Part shown: in pieces, positions 1 through 11,276 of the stretch
How positions within the stretch are numbered: position 1 is the stretch's first letter
Layout of the letters: every line of letters starts with the position of its first letter
Notes under the pieces: model-generated
What the model was told of the DNA's origin: nothing
The model's input: only the letters and a program-made list of their open reading frames with translations
Database searches by the model: none
From: Melastoma dodecandrum
Taxonomy: Eukaryota > Streptophyta > Magnoliopsida > Myrtales > Melastomataceae
Assembly: GCA_029817715.1 (NCBI GenBank)
Contig: JARUPY010000189.1
Span: 992,001-1,056,000 of the forward strand
DNA length: 64,000 nucleotides
Reading direction: 5' to 3'
Position numbers and translations under genes: made by a program

Positions 1-4
1 TGGA

Positions 5-875
5 ATGACTGTCTTGTTGTCCTCTAGGACTACACAATCAGTGCACCACAGCATTCAGCTTGGCGGAATGGGGGTGTTTGCCTTTTCGTGTTGGCACATT
101 CCTTCTTTGTTGATGATGTTCACGATTCGAGGTTCTGAGGTTGAAATCCTTGCCACGAGATTCTTGTCGCAAAAGACGGTTTCCTTTAATTTGTTGTAGT
201 GTTGCTTCGAAGAGCATCAGTTTGCTCATTGTATCGGAGGAAGTCTCCCATGGGAAAAGCTAGCAGAAATAAGACATGTATCTAAGGAATACGTCATTCC
301 TCTGCTCTGGAGGTTCATCTTTGAGAAGTCGCGAGGGCGAGCGGCAACAGCAGTTGATGCAGACAGTGAAAGGCGAGTGTGTGAGGCAACGGGAGGACAG
401 GCACTCGAAGCAAGCTGTTGCAGGGAACTGAAGTGGTACATCAGCGATTATGAGCACGACAATGCACTTCTTCTGTGCCATGTCGAGACTGAAATCTTTT
501 ACCAGATTGATGGAGATACCGACAATGGCAGCGATATAAGGAGGTTGAGCAAGATGTTATTTGATCGCCTAACGTATCTACCAAAGGAGTGACCGAAGAT
601 AATGTCTGTAGTCACCGGCATCAGCCATGTGAGATACGAGGACGCTAGGAAGGAATCGCGGCGGTGCCTTCAACATGCTTGAATTCTTTGTATTGATTCT
701 CGAGGAAAAAGCTAACATCGCCGAACCCGTTACCCCAGCACAATGCCAGCAAACCTACGAGAATTCTGTATTACGTGATTCTTGGGAGCTGGTCCAGTTG
801 TTGAGGCATGAAGCAGATAGAACTGGACTGAAGGCTGAACAAGTAGAAGAAGGAAGAAGAGGAGGAAGAAGATGA
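5..875 (+). pseudogene. DUF4220/DUF594 family pseudogene (3' part)
   Basis: One frame is readable from 5 to 592 with stops at 197-199 and 590-592. It includes a segment near 445-515 (HDNALLLCHVETEIFY) resembling the 'LLLWHIATDLCYY'-type core of plant DUF594 proteins, preceded by a KEYVIPLLWRFIFEKSR stretch where family members carry the segment 'VS..LK.LIF..L'. Past the 590 stop the same frame reads MSVVTGISHVRYEDARKES, like the family's downstream 'GI..VRY.DT..EA' segment. It then shifts at about 660-680 into a frame ending with SVLRDSWELVQLLR, like the family's 'SVLFDACRLAK.L'. Two in-frame stops plus a frameshift make this a decayed gene. The amino-terminal membrane part would lie left of the window. 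Family function is unknown. The homology call rests on motif memory only. Confidence 0.6.
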
Positions 876-1154
876 AGAGGAAGAAGACGAAGAAAGGCAA
901 GAGAAAGAGATTCTTTCTTATCAACAAAAACGAATGTACAAAGCCGACTAGCACACCCGCAAAAGAAGGGCATTTTGTCGTGGGATGTCACCGGGACGAT
1001 GCCCGTTAATATAAGCCTTGAAGCTCAAAGTGGGATTCCTCTCGGACCAACCTCCAAACACGTTAAAGTAGGAGTACCTCCCGACAATCGGAGCCAGCAT
1101 TTTTATTTTTTTTAATTATATTTATATATTTAGTTGTGCTCAACTATAAAGAAA

Positions 1155-1236
1155 GTCGATATGTCCGAGTGGTTAAGGAGACAGACTTGAAATCTGTTGG
1201 GCTACGCCCGCGCAGGTTCGAACCCTGCTGTCGACG
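1155..1236 (+). tRNA. tRNA-Ser (UGA anticodon)
   Basis: Seen in sequence: a 7-bp acceptor stem (GTCGATA pairs with TGTCGAC), an anticodon stem-loop ACAGA-CTTGAAA-TCTGT with anticodon TGA, a long class II variable arm (GGGCTACGCCC) and the T-arm box GGTTCGAAC. G at 1236 is the discriminator base. The 82-nt length fits a class II nuclear tRNA-Ser. A short T run after the gene (1238-1241) suits Pol III termination. No intron. Confidence 0.97.
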
Positions 1237-1379
1237 CTTTTAATTAATATCAATAATCATGCTACACAAAACTTGATTTGTTTTTATCGAAAATGGGATG
1301 AATCAATACAAAAACGACGATGGAGATGACTCCCAAGCCCGACAACCATAACACTTGCTCTCTGTACAATAACCATTTT

Positions 1380-3586
1380 CTAGTCCTCCGTGCTCGCGTA
1401 GGCCCTCTCTATCGCCTTCGAATCAGCTCTCGGGGACTGCTTCGATGGGGAACTCGACCCCCTCGAGGAGCCGTGCCCAAATATCCGGAACTTCCCTATT
1501 TTCTTCGAGAACGAGCCCGCAAACTTTCGCGACCCGGACTTCTCCATGTCCCTCTTCATGCACACGTGTTCCTTCTCGAGGTCGTTGAGCCTCATCCTGA
1601 GGCGAGCAAGCTCGAGCTTGAGCTCCCGGTTTTCTCGCCTCAAGGATGCGTAGTTGTCCCTGGGAGACATGGCCGCACTGAGGGCTCCACTGCCAATTCG
1701 CCATGACTGGTGTATTGGTGGCTTTGGGTCGTCCTTGTCGTAGGAGCTGGACAGTGCGTTCCTGAGACGTACTTGCTCGAAGTAGAGCACCTGGACGATG
1801 GATTGGAGCGGGAGGCGCTCATTCTGTGCGGCGTGCGTTCCCGCTTCCTGTGAGAGCTTTTGGAAATCGATCAGCTTGCATAGCCTCTTCCTGTCCGACT
1901 CGGGTAAAGCCTGATGAGCCTGTCAAACAATCACATATACGCAAACTTGCTTTAGATCATATCTGGAGCATGAACCATCGTGAATGTAAGAGCAAGAGAC
2001 CAAAAGGCCGAACTTTTAGGTAGACATCTATCGCCCGGTACAACCCATCGTGAACAGTGCGGGCGTGTGCCGGTAAGGCCTCTGCAATCACAATAAATTT
2101 AGGCAGCTTAAGATTTGCATCGGGGGCGATTTCCGCGAGGTAATTGTCTACGAGCTTCGCGACTTTGTATAATGCAGTCTGGGACGGAGATCGTGGGCTG
2201 TTGGACTCGAAAACTGATCCGTCCTCCATGTCGTCATCGTCTTCGTCGCTAACTTCCTGCTGCGAGAAGTTCACCAATATCCTGTGAACTGTGTCGACAT
2301 CAAAGAGCGTGTCGCCAGAGTGCTTGAATGATGGGATCAGGAGATCATCGAGAGAGGCCATTTCCAACTGTGATGCAATCCTCCTCTCGAGATCGATCCG
2401 GCAGCCGTCGGCACAGTCCAGCGTCACCGCCCCTCGGAGGAAACCGAACAGGTAGTTGAGGGGAACAGCTTGCTTCTCGACCGGCAGGAGGCTCACAATA
2501 GTCTCGAGTACGATCTTCTCATGATCCTCAAGATCGTCCAGTTTCTGGTCTGCTGGCTGAGTCCAGAGGCTCGATCTCTTCGTCAGCTCCTTCTCAGCGT
2601 AGTTCACGAGCGATGTCCCTATGCTCTCTGGACGAACTCCCCGGCACTTCATGGCCACGACCACCCTCTGGTAAAACTCCACCCCGAGGTTTGAGATATC
2701 CTCGATCCACCAGTCGCCATCACACTTGGATGACGGCTTGCTTATGTGAAGCCGGCCCGAGCTGCTGTACTCCAACCGCGAAAAGCTTGAGGCAATCTGC
2801 TCGGTGGAAGCCCTCGTGGCAATCGCGTCAATACACCTTCCCACTATCCCCAGCTCATCCGCGAGGGGAACCAACCCCTCACATTGCCGCAGGACCTCAA
2901 CGCTCATCTCGAGGCTCCGGCACACCACGCAATCGAGATACTCCTCCGCCCGGGATCCAAGATTATCCTTCGAGAACTCCTCTGTCATCTCCAGGTAATC
3001 CGAGATGCAACACAGCTGGGCCACATTCGCGGGCGTGATCTCGAAGTTGATCCCATAGCAGAACTTGGCGGCGAGCTCGAAGTAATTCGCTCCCCCGGGC
3101 AAATTGAGCAGCTCCACCCGGGAAACGTCGGAGTCCCTGTGTCCTGCGACGAGCTTCCTGATCTTGCCGCATCGAGAAACCAACGGAAACTGAGAACCCG
3201 GCAACAAAACAAACAACTCAACATTAATCCAAACCTTCCTAAAACCATCACAACCTTCAACGAATCAAACCCTTGCAGAAACCTGTAAATCGCTACTAGC
3301 AAATGAACAAAACAGAACAAAACAAAACCTTATGCAAGGCAAAGACCGTGCCGCCTACGTCGATGGTGACGTCACTAGGAACATCCCTGAAGATCCTACA
3401 CGCACAAAGCCACATGAACACGTCCTAAATTAGGACAAACCCGCGCCATAAAAGCAAAAGAAAAGAAAAACCCAAACTTTTTACATTCAGAGGAAGACCC
3501 AGAAATCACCATTCACTGAATCTCTGCCTAGAACATTTTGCAAGTGACATCTGCTGCTGCTGCTGCAAGAACTGGAGCTTCTCCAT
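1380..3586 (-). CDS. BTB/POZ and NPH3 domain protein (At5g48800-like)
   Basis: Four exons on the minus strand, 3510-3586, 3329-3395, 2014-3189 and 1380-1919, join in frame to a 619-aa protein. The start is the ATG at 3584-3586 (MEKLQFLQQQQQ). The second exon supplies the BTB strand DVTIDVGGTVFALHK. The third continues with FPLVSRCGKIRK, the rest of the BTB fold and the NPH3 domain (for example WWIEDISNL, GVRPESIGTSL and LLPVEKQAVPLNYLFGFLRGA). The last exon carries a coiled coil followed by a Ser/Lys-rich tail. NPH3/RPT2 family proteins act as CUL3 adaptors and phototropin signalling partners, often at the plasma membrane. The order and length match Arabidopsis At5g48800 (about 614 aa, from memory). 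The short Gln run in exon 1 comes from a CTG repeat on the plus strand. The gene looks intact. Confidence 0.93.
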
Positions 3587-3961
3587 TGAAGGGGATGAAA
3601 AAGATAAACAGACAAGGGGGGATTCAATTTCTTCAGAGACCTTCCCTTTCCTCCTTGTCCATCTTTTTTCTTCCTTTTTTTCCTTGCAGAGTGGGGAGAG
3701 TGAATGCTGTTGGGACAAGATCACAAATTACAATCATCTAAAAAATCTACTGATTTTTGGTGGGACATGGGTTTGTCTTCCCCCTATTTCACACTGTTCA
3801 TGTCAGATGAAAATCTCCATGGGGAAAGTTTATTCCTAAGATTAAGGGGGAGGGGTGATTTCTTGAGACTTTTTCCTTCAATCATCAAAGTCAATGCATG
3901 GAAAGTAATAAAGGGTGGTGCAAAGACATAGTAGCCGAGTCTGGCTCCCTTACACATTATA

Positions 3962-3989
3962 AATAATAATAATAATAATAATAATAATA
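3962..3989. repeat. (AAT)n microsatellite
   Basis: Uninterrupted AAT repeat of roughly nine units, about 380 bp upstream of the NPH3 start codon. Confidence 0.95.
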
Positions 3990-5604
3990 CTAATAAATTG
4001 TCCGTGTCTGTATCTACTATCAAATCCTGATCCTTATATTCAGTGGTCAAAAAGTGGAAGAAGTGATAATTGGGTTTTGACAACTTTTTTGAAGGCTTTT
4101 GTTCTTGTCTCTTGTTGTGCAAGGGAAAAAAGTTAGGGGAGGGAAAAATCGAACGAGGAATCGAACTAAAGGGAAACAAGATTTTGTAAAAGCTAAGAGG
4201 TGTTAGAAAAGGAGAGGGGAAAAACAATTGGAATCATGAATAGGGAGGCAGAAAGGAGTAAAAAAGAAAAAAAAAACTAATCATGGAAGAGCGAAATTAG
4301 TGACCCTAAAAGAAAAGAAAATGGATTTTGGGATGTTGATGTTGACAATGGGACATGATTTGTAGTGAGTGGGAGGCCAAGCATGGCTAGAGGAGCATGA
4401 TGATTATTATTGAGGAGGAGGCATGTTGTTTGCAATCCTTCTTCACTCAATTATCCCCTCTTTGTTCTTTTTGGCATCACCCACTTCCCCACGTATCTAA
4501 ATCTTAACAAGTTCTTTTTTATACGTGTTGATATGATGTTTTAGGAAAAGTAATAGTATGTCAACATGAAATTATTGTATTTATACGCGTGTATATGAAA
4601 ATTCACTATTGTGGGGGGGATCCCTTTCTAATGGAACCTTAGAATAATAGGGAGAAAGAGACTGTCACTGCTAAAATGCCCTTTTGAAAGCTTAGATCTA
4701 CAAAATGGGTGCAGTGCACATTTCCTCTTTCATAACAGGGTGAAGTTTTTCCCATGAATCATCATCATTCAATATAATTGTCTTGTAAGTTAGTTTTCAT
4801 GATACAGTAGAGAGAGAGAGAGAGAGAGCTTACCCACCCCCCACCCCCCCTTTTTTCTCTCTCGTCGCATTATTGTTTATTATTGTTATCCATCACATCG
4901 CATGGGGATAATTAGATCAGTCCCATGTTATGAGATCACCAGATGATTTTTAACAAAAATAAAAGGAAATTAAAAGATTATTGTAAAATGAGGAGGGAAA
5001 ATTAGTCTATTTGGGAAGTAGGAGTCGTTTCAATCTCTAGCGACCAAGCAAGTCCAGTCCAGTGGGCACCAAATTAAATTTTGACGAGATGTTCCTCCCC
5101 TCTCCCCCTCAGTTTCCTTCCTCTCTCTCTCAGGCTGTGTTGTCTCGCATGCTGCTCGCTTGCCTGGTCTTGACGACGACGGACTTGTCCCATCTACGTG
5201 ACAAGATTCCAATAAATCTAGTCGAGTTAGGCGTGAACATCTAACATGAACAAAGGAAGGGTGGGAGGTTCCCCTCACCACGAGACCGAGTTGATATTGC
5301 ATCCCAAGTAGACCCAAGAATTCCTTTTTTTTTTTTTGTACGGAGGCCGTATGCATGCCCTACCAAGCCAAGCCAATCCATACAACACCTCCACGCACAA
5401 ATGGAGATGGGACGACACAGTTTGTCTTCCGGTCACGTCACGCCCGACCGGCGACCGAGCGGTCTCGCCTTTATCGATATCTAATAGGGGATAATGGAAT
5501 CGACCGAAAGGAGATGGGATGTCTCTATCTTTTTATATATATATAAAGGAGATGGGATGATTGAGATTGTACCTAGAGGAGGTTAGAGCTTTCATTGAAG
5601 GGCC

Positions 5605-5636
<32 letters not shown>

Positions 5637-6031
5637 ATGTCGTCCTTTTTCCTCCTATTTTTTCTTTTTTTAAATCACTCATCATTCTTTGGATTATATA
5701 GAAAGCGAGAAGTTGTCCCCACCATCGTCATCCAAGTTTGATGTGATGATGTCCCCACGCTTTCTGATCATTTATTCATTAAGAATGTTAAACATTTATC
5801 GAAAACAAATACGTTATGAATTATGATGATTCATGTGTGATATGGGCTTGACTGGCGAGGCCTGCGGTGGGCCGGTTGCTAGAGGTGAGGTGTCCATGGG
5901 CCGGGTTCAATTCAGACCCGGCCCATGAACAGCCCATATCGACCTGTGATCAGCGACCGGGTCATCGGGCGCAACCCGTAAACGGCATACGGAGGGGCTT
6001 TCGAGACCGGTTACGTGATTTTCGACCCGCG

Positions 6032-6167
6032 ACACGTTACTTAAGTCACGTGCTGGATGTCCCATGCTGTTAGAATTACACTCACAAAATATTAGACTCA
6101 ACATGTCCATCCATATAAGGGTTTTTTTTAACTTCATTGAATTGGGCCACACGTTACTTAAGTCACG
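6032..6167. repeat. Pair of identical 19-bp near-palindromic direct repeats
   Basis: The 19-mer ACACGTTACTTAAGTCACG occurs at 6032-6050 and again at 6149-6167, 117 bp apart. Its core GTTACTTAAGTCAC is almost self-complementary. The flanks are not otherwise alike. It may be a remnant of a small transposable element. Confidence 0.7.
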
Positions 6168-9100
6168 CCCGGATGTTTATTATGAACTCTTAAAAATTTT
6201 TTTTAACATGCTTATTCTTATATTCTTCAAATTCATGTTAAGAGGATGCACAAACAACTTTATTTTAGTGGTAAGCGAACTCTTACATTTTTTACTCGTC
6301 GTCATGTAATCTCGGATTATATTACTCCGTACTTTATTTAACGAATTTGTTGAAAAGGGTCGTCACCAAAAGAAGTAAATATAAACTACATCGAAAAGAA
6401 ATAAAAGTTCAATTTAATATATAAATTCCTACGGACTACTTCTCTTTAATTAATTAATTTTAGAATGGAATTGGAATCATATCGATTAAGTCATGTCTAT
6501 TATATAAAAGAAAGGAGCGAGGGAGAGGGGAGAAGGGCGCGCGAGAGAGCTCAAAGAAAAATAAATAAATCAAAAACCCACCTTAACGAGTCGATATATT
6601 ATTTTCACCCATGCGGCCCGTGGCCACCTCTTCCGGATACGGTAATCTGATCGGGAAGACTCCTCTCGTTCCGTTTCCTATGTCAGTCGGACTTTTTGCT
6701 TGCTCTGTTGATGGGTTTGATCGAGTTCGTGGATGAAAGGTGGGATATTGATTCCTGGGGTTGCTTGCTCTTGACGCTCGATTGAGGTTTATGGGATGGT
6801 TGTGATAGGGTTGGTTTTAAAATGGAGGTTTGGGGGTCTGTTGGTTGGCCTTGCAGATGAAGGTGATGATGAAATGGGGAGGTGGGTCATTGAGAGCGGG
6901 GTGGAGGGAGCTACTGCTGCTAGGAATGTGAAATAGGGACCTGTCTTGAATTGCAGGAGATGCCACTCCCACCCTTATGCTCCCTCAAGACAAGGTTCGC
7001 GGCTTTTGATGTGCTTGCACCTTGTGTCGTCGTAGGCATTCCGATATCGATGAAATGTTTAAAATTCCCCGACCTCCATGGGATTCCTAGTCGGCTAAGG
7101 CTTAGTGTAGGGTAACATGAAGAAAATAAGTAGGATATCTATCTCTGGCTCCAATTTACTTCTTCAATTAGTGATTTTTTTTTACTCGCCTGTTATGTAG
7201 GGAATGAACTAAATAAAACAAGGTTCAACTCTTTCCATGTTTTTTCCCTTCCTATATTCCAAAGAATTAGGGCAGCTTACATATGTCCTCTGCCCCAGCC
7301 AGAGGGAAGAACTTACGTTCTGAGGGATCTACTATATGCTTGTCACGAAGCAGGTCACTGAGTATGTCCCTGAACTTGAGTTGTAGAATAATATCAAGCA
7401 CAATCCCTAAATTGCTTGAAATCAGTTGCTGGAGTATCTCCTTCACATTAATTGGTGGAACAGAGCATCTCCTTCACGTAATTTTGGCGTAGCCACTCTT
7501 GTCTAAAAGCCATGACAGTTTTCGGTCTTACCCGAGTTTGTCTTCACAAACCATGAATCGAGTAGTGGAGGCCTCAGGGTCTGTTGAGGAGTTTCATGCC
7601 CTAGTTCACAACAAACTCAGTGTTTTTCTTTAAAAGCTTCAGGTTCTGGGCCAACATTTTTTTTGTTCCCATTGTCTTATTGCTTGACCAGATGCGAGCA
7701 TTGTGCCATAAAGCTAGGCGAACTGAGTGAAATGAAAATTGCGGGCGGGAAGACATTGGAAGGTGATGGCTTTGAAGTGGAGATGTCTGAATCAAGCCTT
7801 TGTCAAACTTATGATAGCCAACGTCATAAATTTGCCATTCTTTTGATAATACAAATGGAACGGAACTGAAATGGCCAAGTTGAATTGAATTTCTAATCTC
7901 TCAGAAATACCCGACTGCATGCAATGGCTTTTCATATGGAAGCTAGTGATATTTTCCAGCATTAGAAGAGATTGTCTAGTACTATAGGATTCCCGATTCC
8001 CGTTTTACTTTATTAGAGAATTTCTTCTTTGCTATACAATTGATAAACATAGGGCATCTACAACAACCTTGTCGAATCACAGAGTTGTAGCTTTTGAATT
8101 TCCATCTCGTTTGTCTTCTGTAATGCCCTTCTCTTTCATCTGGACCCTTTACAACACATTTTGTTTCCTATCTAGCTTTCTGGGATAGCAATACAAATTT
8201 ATGGGGAAGTCTTGCCATTGTGCTTTTTGTTCAAGAAATTTCTTCTCATTGGACGGACAGCCGTATTGTGATCATGATCTGAGAATCACCAGTTGTAAGA
8301 ATTTATTACTGCTGTCCGGATGCAAATCTGCTGCACTGCAGACTTGCACACAACTTGCCAATGGTAGGAACAAAGACTGAGCACGGTGAGTTCTGTTAGC
8401 TTTTAATTGTGCCCACATCACCAGACAAACTTTCTTACTGTCTGAACCTCTTCTAGCAGAATTCTTTTGAAAAAGCCGGTTATTACCTTCAGAGACCTCT
8501 GCAAGTTTTAATGATGCCGAGGCCATTCCTGATGGGTGTCAGACTGAGCACTTGGTATGCAAAGCATTGGTGGAGGTGGTGGGGTTCTTCTGCATCAGAG
8601 AGGCATTTTGATTGTTATGCTGGATCCTACTACTTCATCAGATTCTGGCCAACACTGGGATTTCTGGGACCTGCCCGTGATTGAATGAACGAATGGAGGT
8701 AGTAAGGAAAAGGGAAAGGAGTTGGCCATTTCTCATGGTGGGTAGTAACTGAAAAGTGAATGAGACGAAATCAAGGGGACTCTTTCTTCGGTGGTTTAAA
8801 ATCAATCTGTGACATCCCCACATGGGAAATTGTACCTGCTCTACTGGGTGCTTGGGCTTTCCTTTTCTATTATTGGATTGATGATGATGGTTGCGGTGGT
8901 GGTAATTGCTCCCTATCTATGAGATGTTGATGATATCGATGATCCTTTCACCTGAACAGCTGTGAAACCAATTCCCTTATTCCACCCATGTACTTTGGAC
9001 TCGTGGACACCGCATTGATTTTCTTACATAATTATACTGAACTTAAGTAAAGATAAGATGGACAAAAACAAATCCCAGGAAAGAAATGAAAAGGAAGAGG

Positions 9101-9446
9101 TCAATAATAGATATTAACAACCGACAAAGCATGGCTGTGTTCCAACTCCTTATCCTATATATGTTGACTTTTTAGAGTCTAGAAAACTGAAAAGAACATA
9201 TACCAGAAGTACATGGAACTATGATATATTCTCCTCTAGCATAAGCGAAGATATCTAAACTAAACACTGCCCTCAACCTCAAACTTGTTTGCCTAAGATG
9301 ACAAACTTCCCTCTTCATCACCTTTGGTGAGGAAAAAGCATATGTTGCTTTACTCCCACCTGGCCATAGTGCTGCATTTCTTTCCAACCCTGCTAAAAAT
9401 GTTACATATTAGACCCACTACCACGATCCTTGTAAGGGTATGATCA

Positions 9447-11276
9447 TCACGGCATTACTTCAAGCCACTCGTAGCGGCCTGCCAGAGGCTTATCGGTCAG
9501 GATGTCGAAGTTATACCTGCAAACAGGGAGTGCGTTCCGCATGCTCGTATTTGGGCTTAAATAATGGAAAGCAACAAGAACAGTAGTCGAGTTGGCCTAC
9601 TTTTCAATGAACGATTTTCTTTGCTGTTCTTCTGCGGCTGCAAAGAAATCCTCAATCTCACGTGTGGTCGGGATGCCCCGGAGCACATCATTGCGTATTC
9701 TCTGAGAAGAAATCGAGCTTCTTCTTCTGGTCATGGATCCGGGCATCGGGATGGTGATTGAACCTCCTAAGGAGCTGCAGGGCGTGCTCTCCCTGGCACG
9801 CCTGCATCGAATGCAATCAATTCAACTTAAAAGTAAGAAACCGTGTTAATCTAGGTATGTTCAAACATATAGCTAATTTCTCAAAATGTCCCTGTTTAGT
9901 GTTCTTGTCAAACTTGTGAAGTGAGGAAATATGCAAGTAAAGTCACATCCTGCATGAAAACCCCAAATAAATACAATGGATTTCGCTCATTTGAACCAAT
10001 AAATACTAGGAAAGCTTAACACAGATCAAAGATATCCATAAAATCAAAGTTGGTCTACCAATTTATTTCCCAACTACTGCCACCTTTACCATTCAGATGA
10101 AACACGCATTTGAGGAAGCATCTCTGACTAGCGGCAACATTTGCATGCTATCACTAATTTGGTCATCCAGATCCAAAGGAAGACGCACAACTGTCTGTTA
10201 AACTTTTTTGGCAGTAGAAAGCTACCTAGAGTTAATGAATGAAAACTGGCGGAAGGTAAAGTTAATAATTTTTCTTGTTCCCGTAGCTTCTCTCAACAAA
10301 GACAATAACATCCACGCAATTTGAGAACCAGTAAGAAGTAGACATTTTTTTTAACCACGTTCATTGAACAAAGAGAAGAAAAAGGTGGCAATAATGAGAC
10401 ATCTGAATAAACAACTGATAAAAAAATCCAAATTGAGATAAAACCCAGTTCAGCATTAATCAAAACCAGCCCAATGGGAGGATAACTTGAAACAGGACGA
10501 CAACACTACAAGGGGTGATGATATCAAGTCAGGATTGTCTGCCCTAGCCACCTTTACAGTCGTTTACGTGGCTATGAGCAGCCACGAAAAACAGAGACAG
10601 CAGGACAAGTGTGAAGAAGACGCTCAGACAATACTTGTCAATCAAAAAACCATTAAAACTAACGAACAAAACAAATAGTATACATCACACTCTGTTTGTA
10701 CATACTGAGGAACAAAAAAGGACGGCTGCAATACAAAGGGGAGTGAATCATCACGCCTTGAAAGGAATGATCCCAAGGGATCAGTAAAAATGCCACAAGC
10801 AACGATCTTTACACCGACCCACAATCCCAAAACAAGCGCCATGCACTTTGCATAAGTCCTAAAATCCGAAGCAGCAAGGGAAAGAAGAAGAAGAAAAATA
10901 CAGACCTGTCTCTGGCGTCGAACTCCAGCGGGTCGTTCTCCCCGAACGAGGTAGCGACGCTGTCGCTAGGATCAATCCCGCCCTTCTCCAGGTCGTCTTC
11001 AGCGAAGGCCATCCTCTCCCTCTCCTTCCCCTTGGAGGAGGAGACGATGGTCTTGTGCAGCCTGCGGCTTCTGAGCTGGAGGTAAGAAAGGTCGGGGTCG
11101 GGGTCAGAGACCTGGGGAGGCGGAGGGTGGCAGAGGCTCTGGAGGGCGAGGGTCTTGGCGCGGGTGCAGACGCCACCCGTGGTAACGAGGTGGGATGAGG
11201 AGGAGGAGGAAGAAGCAGAAGGCAGGGACACCTCAGCGGAGGACTTGGGCTTGGACTTCTTGAGGTACTTTCCCAT
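9447..11276 (-). CDS. Cyclin-dependent kinase inhibitor, ICK/KRP family
   Basis: Three exons, 10906-11276, 9601-9801 and 9447-9516, join in frame to a 213-aa protein. The amino terminus MGKYLKKSK and the YLQLRSRRL motif (within exon 1) are family signatures. Exon 2 opens with RARESTPCSS, another conserved KRP motif. The C-terminal CDK-inhibitory domain spans exons 2 and 3: IPTTREIEDFFAAAEEQQ, then YNFDILTDKPLAGRYEW. KRPs bind cyclin D/CDKA complexes in the nucleus and restrain the G1/S transition and endoreduplication. The exon 2/3 junction splits the Lys codon of IEK-YNFD. The MGKY start and the neighbouring NPH3 gene fit the KRP3 (At5g48820) branch, but I cannot fix the subclass without a tree. 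A (GGGAA)n purine run lies just upstream of the start. Confidence 0.95.

Larger units (their letters stand above)
3587..9446. other. Long intergenic stretch without a recognised gene
   Basis: The left part is the promoter/5'UTR side of the NPH3 gene. It is AT-rich and carries an (AAT)n tract (about 3962-3989), an (AG)n tract (about 4810-4828) and a cytosine run (about 5602-5625). From about 6.5 to 8.9 kb there are short open frames on both strands (for example 7283-7492, 7663-7869 and 8272-8526 minus). None resembles a family I know. Splice-like signals are present (for example an acceptor near 6955), so an untranslated or lineage-specific transcript is possible. About 9172-9446 probably includes the 3'UTR of the KRP gene. 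Confidence 0.5.

Noticed and set aside
5602..5625. Long cytosine run as a functional motif
   Set aside because: Simple homopolymer, possibly of uncertain length because of sequencing; nothing around it suggests a function.
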